64,000 bases of DNA from the NCBI GenBank assembly GCA_032158295.1, contig CM063250.1, positions 6,249,001 to 6,313,000 of the forward strand. Direction: 5' to 3'. The DNA comes from Pycnopodia helianthoides (Eukaryota; Echinodermata; Asteroidea; Forcipulatida; Asteriidae). A program made the position numbers and the translations under genes. The notes under the pieces are model-generated. The model saw only the letters and a list, made by a program, of their open reading frames with translations, had not been told where the DNA came from and searched no databases. This document shows, in pieces, positions 55,276 to 64,000 of the stretch. The first letter of the stretch is position 1. Each line of letters opens with the position of its first letter.

Positions 55276-57447
55276 GTTTCCCGGACCCGTGCCAGTGTTC
55301 TCAATCATTAGATCTAGCTAGATTTTTAAAAATAGAATTGTGTGTTATTTTCTGTCACTGTTAAATAACTTACATACAATAAAGACTACCATTGATTTTT
55401 GTCTCATATTTAAAAGAAGATTTTAAAATACCGTGTTTGGTAGCTATCCGCCCCAAAAAACAGAATCCCCCCCCAAATATATCCCCTGGTTTTGCCAGAT
55501 TTTGATGGAAACAGAAACTAAGCCAGTCTTGCTTTGCATGGGGTCATGCATACCCATTATCAGAGTTCAATGTTCCATATGGTGTGGGATTGTTACAAAC
55601 ACAGGAAGTATCTCTGCCCTGGGAGACGGAGTTAAAGTGCTGGAGAACAAAATAAATTCACCAAACAAATTACTTGGTGACCTTAAAAGTGGTTAAAGTG
55701 ATTTTCTTTTTCTTTGACACTCATTTTATGAAATGTTGGCATTTGGAGAAAAAACATTTTTGTGTTGAAATGTCATCTTCAGACAGTTACATAATTTTTT
55801 GAAACAGTGCACACTTTTTTGAATTACAAATGTGCATCAGACATTTCTTGTACTATCCTTCCAAAGATGTATCAAAGATGATTAGAAATGCAATATTTAC
55901 GGATGCACTTTGCGGGTCTTGAAATTCTTGTCGCATGAGATAATATGGCCCACTGTGGACATTGTCCCCCCCTCTCTTAATGGGTTGTGATATTAAAATG
56001 CATTTGTAACAACTTGGGTCAATATTTGTCGGCAGTGCTAGCTGTGTTGTGATCATTGCCTGTCCCGTTGACATCACAGTCTGCCTGCATTTGATTTGAT
56101 TTGTAATTGTAACGAAATAAAACTGTTGAGATCCCCAGTACAAACACTGTACATGGACTTATCATGTTATCATCCTCGACATGTAAACTGTTTTTGAGCA
56201 GTCAGCAGAGGATCATTTCACTTGTAAAAACATTATGAACGAGAAAATAATCAGGTCGTTTACGAGACAGTTGGACAAAAACTGAACAGCTTCTCGAAAC
56301 TGTTTAGTGACTCCACATGTTGACTTTCGTTAACTTGACCACTGTGTACAAAAGAAATAAAATATGTCAGACCATGATCTGAAAATCACAGTACGCACTT
56401 CCTTGCTCAATTCCGTTATTACTTCCTGAAGTATACAATGAGACCTAGAGAGTACTCTACTCCTCGCTGCCTCGCTCTATTCCCCCTGCTCGTACCTGTT
56501 GAAATTTTCTGTGAAAGGTTGCCATGGTAACCATCAGGATGGAATGCCGTCAGACAAAGGAACAGGATACTGTGTTGTAGTCGAAGAAAGGACAGAGATG
56601 ATGGATGACAGGGTTGTATATGTACATGTAGCTAAATGGGAGGGAATATTATGGCCGGAAGATGGGGTGCTGTTTGAGACTGGCCACAAGGGGATTGGCT
56701 GTGATGACTTCCCCAGAACCTGCCTTCGTTTAACCCTGCAGGTTAAGTATTCATAGAATTTGATCCCTGTTGGAGAGCAGGGTGATGTGTTGATGAGATT
56801 TTATCAGGTGCAGCAAGGTGGTAGCTACCAACAGTCCGCTAGTCTCCAGTTCTTTTATTGTTGGCCAGGCAGCTTGTTTTTCCTTTTTTTTTTTTTTAAA
56901 TGAATGTCTCGAAACTGAGGTTAAAAAAGAACAAATGTCTCAACCCGTTTTGTTTGAGGCAAAGCAGTATTCACACAATTATAACTTTTACTTAACCTGC
57001 CCATAATTGCTAGAACTCATTACCCAGTCTCTAAAAAATTTCTTATAACCTTAATTTTCTCTAATTTGTAATTCTTGTTTATATTTGACCTTGAGTTACC
57101 TTTATAAATAGGCCTGCTTGTATTTTATTATTCTTTTAATATAAAGTGCATGGTCGGGTAGCTCTAGTGTGATCTGAGAGATAAAATTCTACGCTGTACA
57201 TGTAGCAAGAAACGCTGATTTGGAGTATCATAAATTATGATGAGTTATTTTAACATGTGCACGTTCATCTAGCTGTGATTGGTTTGATGCCTTTTTTCTA
57301 GTGTAGTGATGGGCCATCCAAATTGTGTTTATGATCGTTGAAATGGATAGCAAGATGCGGTCGTGGATGAGGAGCCAAGATTGCACACTGTGCATGTCCA
57401 ATGTCCTTAAATGCAGCAGTACATCATAAAACACAGATATAAGTACT

Positions 57448-57788
57448 GGGCCTGATTCCATAGAGCTGTTTCAGCAGAAAATTTTGTTGAAAAATGTTCT
57501 GCTTAGCAAAAAAAAAATAGCCGGATACCAGTCATAGATGGTACATTTGACATGGTATTATCATATGGACCATCTATAACTGGTGTTCTTTTCATTTCTG
57601 CTCAGTTTGAGCAATATTTTCCTTTTGGCTGGTAACCGTATTCTGGTAAGCATATACTGTAGTTGTGCTTTTCACTTCTGCTCAGTTTATAAGTGTTACA
57701 TTTTTGTTTGGCTGGTAACTGTATTCTGGTAAGCATACTGTAGTTGTGCTTAATTTTTGTGCTGAAGCAGCTCTATGACATCGGGCCC
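57448..57788. repeat. GGGCCCAATTTCAT-family MITE with internal duplication
   Basis: Ends GGGCCTGATTCCATAGAGCT and CAGCTCTATGACATCGGGCCC; the inner block TGGCTGGTAACCGTATTCTG is present twice. Confidence 0.75.
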
Positions 57789-58476
57789 TGGTGACTTCAG
57801 CCTTTCGTTTAAAGGGCTACATTTACTTGTAATGCATCAAGTGATGGGTTAAGCACAATTTTATAAAGTTCATTTTGACTGTGATTATTTGTTGTCCAGC
57901 TAGCACACACAAAAGAAAGGGACTGAAAATCCAAAATCCCATTAAAAAAAAAAAATGAGAAAGTATAAATTTGAGTGTGGCGAGCGTCATCAATGATAAA
58001 CAAACAGCGAAGCCATTAGCGACTGGCTGAGATGGCTCATTGCCAGGAGGTGGAATGTATGGAATGCCAGACAGGTCTTGTCTTCTTTTTTTAATTAACC
58101 CCCTCCACTCCAGTGTACCTGTGCACAGTGCCACAAACATCTCATGATAAATAATAATCATAATCTCTCACTGATGTGAACCGTGGAAGGAAGTAAGACC
58201 GTGATATATGCGTGGTGTTCATGTACATTGAGCTGTGCTTTTAGTTTTTAGGCAAACAAAATGCTGAGGTTTTCATTCATTTTTATTTTTTCACGTGGCG
58301 TTATGAAACAGAAATGCGGGACAGCTTTTTATGAAGCCTCTCTGGACCACTGTAGACTGTTTTTTTTTTTCATTTTTGTGTGTTTTTCTATTTATTTTAT
58401 TTTTTTGGGGGGGAGGGGTAGTTTCTATTTATTGGATGCACTTTGAAACCCCGTGAAACTTCCCTGTGACTATGTT

Positions 58477-58590
58477 GAGGCTGTATCCCAATAGGAAACT
58501 ACAGCTACGGCTCCAACTGTTGCTAACATATGATGACGCGGTGATGTAGCTGTAGCCGCAGCTGTAGCCACCCGTTCGGACACGGCCTCA
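58477..58590. repeat. palindromic MITE (AGGCCGTATC family)
   Basis: Left GAGGCTGTATCCCAATAGG, right reverse complement GAGGCCGTGTCCGAACGGG; inner CTACAGCTACGGCTCC. Confidence 0.75.
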
Positions 58591-59290
58591 GCGTGGCAGC
58601 CACGACACATAAACAGCATTGTTGGAATTGTTCTTTGGATGAGCTAAGGTACAATGATGATGATGTGCCAATAATAAGCCTACAGCTGTATCCAAATCAA
58701 AACATCGCAAACTTGACAAGTCCGGCAAAACTTTACAACATCCTATGGAACAGGTCGCAGTGCACTAACTGTACTTGGCATGAAAGGCTCACCATAAAGG
58801 GCAGTGTTCTCTCAAGAAAATCGGAAACGGCTTGATTAATATTTCCCTTAAAAACAGACTTGCGACTTTCTATGTTTGAAAATGAGCACAATCCCCTTCA
58901 ACTGAAGTGGCCTGGCCCAAAGACAAAGAGAAGATGGTATGCCGCAACCAGGGAAACACCGAAAAATTAATCAAGCCGCATTCCAGAGAGACTGGCAGGG
59001 CAGGATTTCATTTCCAAGTGTAAGTGATTGATGCTCCCGCACCTAGGTCTTGTTAATAGCCAATCAGAGTGGGGTATTAGATACGCACTTGTACATGCGG
59101 CGACCTGTGCTTTTTTCCATGCGCCTTGATTATATATTGCTTGATGGTTATTCATGACAAGGACAAACATCACCAGCGGGTAAGAGAGAGTCTCGGGTAA
59201 AAAATATGAAGTACCAATCTTTAACGTTTTCAGTGTCGATAAGGTCATGTTGATGTCATTTCACAAATGAGTCAAAATATTAATTTTCCT

Positions 59291-59453
59291 CGGGCCTGAT
59301 ACTTCACGGCCAGGCATGCCTCCGTTGGCCCTGGCGTGGTCATTGCCTTGGATGTTCCAATAGAAATTTTCAATTTCCTCTTAGAGGTGCCCTTTACCAA
59401 GGAGGAAAATTCCTTGGTGCCCTTGTCCTTTCTAAAACCTAGCATCAGGCCTG
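59291..59453. mobile_element. CAGGCCTG-family MITE, 163 bp, 6-bp target duplication
   Basis: Ends CGGGCCTGATACTTCACGG and AGCATCAGGCCTG; flanked by TTTCCT on both sides (59285-59290, 59454-59459). A diverged subfamily of the same element. Confidence 0.82.
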
Positions 59454-59959
59454 TTTCCTACGTTTTCAATCAACCAATCAATCTATCAATCAATCAAAAC
59501 AATTTATAAAGCGCCCGGTTTCCATAACAATGCTCAAAGGCACTTTGGCAAAAAATGTATACAATTTTTACCTAGAACAGTACTTTAAAATCCTCAAACG
59601 AGGTACTTCTTTGGGACAAACGTTACTGCGGTACGCTGTCAGCACATGCTTACAAGTTTCTTTCTGTGGGTTTGTTGTCCATGTTTTCAACGATTTCTTT
59701 ATCTAAGTTCGTTGTTTACATGTCCAGGTATTGTCTGATTAAATTTAAGCTTATTTGTTTGCCTAAATATCAATTTTTTCTTCATTTTTTCTTGGTTCAT
59801 CATCCACTGACAATTGACAGACAATTTACAAATCGTTTTTGTACACAAAAGATGTTGGCAGAGTTTTGTCTTGCCCTTTCTAACCAAACCACTGTCCCAT
59901 GTCGATTGACAACGACACCCCCACTAGGACGGTGCTGCATGGTCCAGTTTATGATCTTG

Positions 59960-60345
59960 TTGTATATGAGCTGACCAGTGTGTATGATGTGGCTAAGACA
60001 CCGGATATATTGAAATATGTGAGCATGCGCCGACAACATGCCTTGTTTGAGGGTTTTAAGAGTAGTAACTAGAAATGAGTTTTGAGTCTCTTCTTGAAAA
60101 TGTCCGCATTTGGCGACATTGTTGAGGTCCATAGGGAAAACGTTTTATAATATAGGTGCCACACTTGAAAAAGCACAGCGGCCATATTTATGAGTAAAGT
60201 TTTCATTTTGGAGCGTAGAGAGGAGAAGTTTGTTAGATGAACGTATGTCGTAAGAAGATGACTAATCGGGTATAAGATCGATGATGTGTTTGGGAGCAAG
60301 TCCATCGATGGCTCTGTAACTTTGTGATAGTTTACTTTTGCTATT
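59960..60345 (-). mobile_element. LINE 3' end remnant
   Basis: Minus strand reads YRAIDGLAPKHIIDLIP, SSNKLLLSTLQNENF, then THKYGRCAFSSVAPIL and DIFKKRLKTHF, the standard tail of LINE ORF2 proteins (YGDRAFSVAAPKLWNSLP...FKKRLKTHLF). An in-frame TAA and at least one frameshift show it is dead. A downstream GCGC/TTTATAAATTG tail near 59500 may belong to the same or an adjacent SINE. Confidence 0.7.
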
Positions 60346-60373
60346 CTCTGTTGGTGTAAACAGGAGTTTACTT

Positions 60374-61831
60374 AGGTCCCCCTACGTTTTATTCAAATTA
60401 TCATTTGTAATTTTTTTCCAAATGGGGCAATTGTCTATTAATTAGTATTTTCCTTAGATCATTTTTTAACAATTGTTTTTAACTGAAATCAGGCCTGGAA
60501 TTTCATCTTGGAGAGGGCAAGGCCAGTTTCATTATGCAAAGGGCACTTCCATTGGAAAATCTCAAAGTCTATGGGAAACTTTTAAAGGGGCACCAAGGCC
60601 AAAACCAGGGCAACGAAGGCCATGGCCTCCGTGGCCTCCGTGTAATTCCAGGCCTGTGAAATGAGCTTCAGATGAGCTTCAGAAATTGCTCCTGGCTCAG
60701 GAAAAAGAAAAGAAAAGAAGACTTGGACCTCTTCACAAATATCGCACATACGGGTTCATCTCTGTTGGTATAAGCAGGAGTCAACATCTCCAGTGACTGA
60801 CTGGCAACTTTTATTTTTTAAAGCTAATTGCAACATAATTCCCCAGACTTTATTGCTGTGTTTTTTCTTGATGTAGTTTGTAGTTGTTTTGAAAGGTTAT
60901 GTTCCTTTAGAGAGCTGACCTCGGCTCCCAGACCAGCCATTCAGCATCGACAGTCCGTTTTATGTTAGTCAACCAGATCAATGTGCAACCACAACAAAAA
61001 CCCACCAAAAAACAAACAAATTCTGTCTGAGCAATGACAGTAAAGGGAGGTAGGGAATTGCAATCCGTTGACAAAATGGACTTTGGAAATGGATTTTAAA
61101 GATAAAATAAGCCAAAGTTGCTTACTTTAATAATGCCATGACCCCGGGCCTGCCGGAGTAAAATGCTGGGTTGATCTTGAGGGAACTGAAGGGAGGGGAA
61201 TACCTCTGCTTCTCCCATCTGGAAAAGAATCTCATCTGGTCCTTCGTTTGTGACGTGATCCCAACTGTCTACCTGTCACTCATCAGTTACTTTACACCTC
61301 CTGTCATCAGAAGGTTTTATTGCTGGCACGGTCTCAGGACAGTCACAGGTAGATATTTTACCCTCTAGGTCTGCTCGGGTTATTCAGTTTAGGGGGTGAA
61401 TTGATAAAGAATATGGGCCCTGTATACCCTGTGTGTAGCTGGCTGTCTGGGGGCCCGGGAGAATATATTGTGTACATATTGAAACTTGTTGGGTATCAAT
61501 ATCCCCTTGTTAATTACACTGAATACTTTAGTAATATTCCACCGCAAGTCTCATGATACAGTTTTCTTGGATTCGATTATTAAATAAGTTTGACAGATAT
61601 GATTGGGTTTCCTAGATGAACCCATATGTGCGATATTTGTGAAGAGGTCCAAGTCTTCTTTTCTTTTCTTTTTCCTGAGCCAGGAGCAATTTCTGAAGCT
61701 CATCTGAAGCTCATTTCAGTTAAAAACAATTGTTAAAAAAATTATCTAAGGAAAATACTAATTAATAGACATTTGCCCCATTTTGGAAAAAAATTACAAA
61801 TGATAATTTGAATAAAACGTACGGGGACCTT
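60374..61831. repeat. unit with 220-bp terminal inverted repeats
   Basis: Left arm 60374-60761 (388 bp including a 173-bp MITE-plus-duplication insertion) and right arm 61614-61831 are reverse complements at roughly 97 percent by eye, starting AGGTCCCC and ending GGGGACCT. It may be a foldback-type element or an inverted duplication. Confidence 0.85.
60490..60656. mobile_element. CAGGCCTG-family MITE, 167 bp, 6-bp target duplication, empty site known
   Basis: Ends CAGGCCTGGAATTTCATC and GTGTAATTCCAGGCCTG; flanked by TGAAAT (60484-60489 and 60657-60662). The inverted duplicate at 61614-61831 has the same flanks with a single TGAAAT and no element, which fixes the boundaries exactly. Confidence 0.93.
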
Positions 61832-62089
61832 GAAGAGCAACACCACAGACGTTGATTGTGCTGTAAAAAAACAAACTTTGAAACAATAAGAGCTGGATTA
61901 TTTCACGAAAAAAGAACAGGACTAAAGAAAAATAATTGATGTCCGAACCGCGGTGAAAGAAAAAAATGAGTAAATTGCCTTGGAATGTTAATGGAATGAA
62001 GTAAGTAGTTTCTCACAGGTCAGTTTAAAATTACCGATGTAAGAAAAGATAATCTGCCATGAATATGATCCCTTCCTCATCCAGGGCCT

Positions 62090-62385
62090 TCTCCCCCATG
62101 CACAAGCTAGGACTGCAAGACGATATTCACAAAATGCAACCGATACGCAAAAAAGAAGGGTAAATTATTGTCGTTATGAGTTTTTTCAAAAACTTCAGAT
62201 CAAATTCCTTCTAATCTTAAAGATAAAACCATTTGGGATCCCCCACAATGCACAGTAGGGCTTTTAAAACCAAAGAAAACACCAGATACAAATAATATTT
62301 AAAGGCCTCGTTACAGTTCAGCGTGCTGAGGCCAAGCTTTAAAATTTTGGGTCCAGAATGCCCCATAGTGGGGAAAAACCCTGTT
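62090..62385. repeat. dispersed repeat, about 300 bp, TEAD intron 2
   Basis: Second near-full copy of the 12656 family: CCCATGCACAAGCTAGGACT, CACAATGCACAGTAGGGCTT, GTCCAGAATGCCCC. Confidence 0.72.
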
Positions 62386-64000
62386 ATCTAAGATGTCATT
62401 GAAGTATCTGTAGTATTTATACTTCAGTAAAAGTCCTCCAGGGCTAGATTGTGACTTTTTGAATAAAAGAGGAATTAAATTTGCCTAATTCTGATCTCAT
62501 AACTGTGTCCTTTAGGAGGATCCAATACATTTTTTTGAGATATTCTTTTCAAAAAGATAACTGAGGGTCAAGTTTCATAACCAAAACAAAATGACTGTAA
62601 AAATGGGTTGTGTTTGAATATGATTCGTGTTGTCTGTCTATAAAATCTCATTATGAAACATGCTGGGTGGTTGGAGTGTCCTTGCTGATGGCCAATGTTT
62701 ACTACACCGTCAAGATGCATCCTCCGGAGTGTGGTGATGAAATCACCAATTTAGCCGAGGATGGAGGCACATGTCTCCATGAACGGAACAGCAATTTATG
62801 TCATCACAAGACGGACCCTGTTCATTTGTGAGCATCTAGGATTGAAGGTGGCGAACTGTTTTCGCCCCCGCCGCTGGGCTCATTCCCGGCTGCTAATTGA
62901 AACGTGGGGTGCGTAAAATTTGTCATCGTAGTGGATGTTCTTATTGGCTGTAATGCTCGTGCTTACACGGGTGAGGAGTAAACGCTAGTGTAAACGGCGC
63001 GCCAGATGCACTTCTATGAGTTCAGTCTGGATGAGGCTTGCCGTATTGTATTTTCCGTTAATGTTCACTCAATTAAGTTTTGTTTTTCTTTCTTTTACCA
63101 ACTTTTCAGGAACATTCTCAAAAGATGCATGAATTGTTTTTTTAAGAGTTCTCTCTCCATCTCTCTCTGACTGAACAGGTAATGCTGTTTCAAAATGAAA
63201 AACATTACAGCATTTTTGCATGTGCCACGGACATTGCGCAAAGTACGTTTAACGTGCAACAATGGCTGATGGACGTGAACTATTGTCAGAATCACAAAAA
63301 ATAATTCATTGTTAGTTTAAATTAAACTGCCACTTATCAGTGGTGGATTTATTTTTTGTCCACTACCTTCACTGAAAACTTATAACTTTCTCAAATCTAT
63401 AAAAATAGGTATTTAAAATTTGAATAATTTAAATCAAGTCCTTTTTTTTAAAGTTATCATTGTTGTATTTTTGTGCAATACCTTAAAGAGAAACTTATTA
63501 CCTTCTCAAATCCATAAAAGTAGTTATTTAAAATGTAAATCTAAATTTTCCGGTCAAATTGGCCAAAAAACAGACCTACATGCAGCATCTTTAAGTAAAA
63601 CATTCCTTTTAAACAGTTTGTCTCGCCGCAAAATTCACAACACCGCTTTTACATTAATGTCATTATCAACGAGTAGGTTTTTGTCATTACATTTTTTCCT
63701 TATTTTTTAAAGATGTTTGTGAGATCCAGACCGTGTTTTATGTTTCCGAATCCAGGAATGGTGCAATTTGTTTTTTGCGCAGTGTACATTCATGTATAGG
63801 TAGTACGAAACCCCGGATGTCATGGGAAATGACATGTCGCTACCCTTGGCCGACCATGACTGAATCTATCTCGGAAAATGATAGACCAGAGATTGACACT
63901 TTATGTATTTATGTCTCCCGTGTCGGGAAGGCGATACTTTGCCGAAATTGGGTCATGCATGGAGTTTGGAAGTCAGTAATGTAGAAAAAGTGGCCCCATA

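Larger units (their letters stand above)
53160..64000 (+). other. TEAD intron 2, open to the right
   Basis: No further TEA-domain exon was found, including short ones matching NELIARYIKLRTGKTRTRKQ. Content is repeats: GGGGCC-end MITE, SINE remnant, palindromic MITEs, LINE tail, CAGGCCTG MITEs, long-inverted-repeat unit 60374-61831 and a dispersed repeat at 62090-62385. Open frames of 60-100 codons here (for example 56499, 58593, 62610) match nothing recognised. Confidence 0.6.

Noticed and set aside
56499..56756. 85-codon frame in TEAD intron 2
   Set aside because: Reads like ordinary protein composition but matches nothing recognised, has no acceptor-donor pair in phase with TEAD, and lies inside its intron; not claimed.
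60069..60305. 78-codon minus-strand frame as a gene
   Set aside because: It is one frame of a decayed LINE ORF2 tail ending DIFKKRLKTHF, with a frameshift and a stop in the true reading.

Overview
This is a 64 kb piece of animal nuclear DNA. It carries three spliced protein genes with GT-AG introns, AT-rich introns, and a dense load of short transposon-derived repeats. Protein matches (cortactin, parvin, TEAD) show a bilaterian animal. The repeat types (tRNA-headed SINEs, TTAA-flanked MITEs, palindromic MITEs) and the parvin-TEAD neighbourhood suggest an invertebrate deuterostome, most likely an echinoderm and perhaps a sea star. That species guess is inference from repeat style, not a database result.

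Layout. (1) 170-9225, minus strand: cortactin (CTTN), 13 exons recovered. The N-terminal acidic Arp2/3-binding segment is present, with 5.5 cortactin repeats, a linker helix, a Glu-Pro-rich region and the first half of the SH3 domain. The last SH3 exon lies left of the window. Four single-base deletions interrupt its frame as given. (2) 9226-10489: compact head-to-head promoter interval shared by cortactin and parvin. (3) 10490-37768, plus strand: a complete parvin gene, 12 common exons plus two alternative last exons at 35607 and 37692, both encoding the final helix of the second CH domain. (4) 37769-46570: intergenic, repeats and AT-rich sequence, no convincing gene. (5) About 46570 to beyond 64000, plus strand: TEAD transcription factor, with a probable non-coding first exon ending at a consensus donor (46780) and a coding exon at 52927-53159 that holds the start and the first part of the TEA DNA-binding domain. 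The rest of the gene is to the right of the window.

The genes fit together: cortactin (branched actin) and parvin (integrin-linked kinase/actin adapter) both act at cell-matrix adhesions and are transcribed divergently from one interval. TEAD is the Hippo-pathway transcription factor that reads out cytoskeletal tension. Human PARVA and TEAD1 are also neighbours on 11p15 in the same order and orientation, so this looks like an old conserved linkage.

The repeats are unusually readable. They include: a MITE family with CAGGCCTG ends and 6-bp target duplications, for which the window holds both a filled and an empty copy of one site; TTAA-flanked MITEs; a hAT-like element with a perfect 8-bp duplication inside a LINE tail; tandem tRNA-like SINE heads; a 68-bp minisatellite shared by cortactin and parvin introns; and a 220-bp inverted repeat that brackets three parvin exons.
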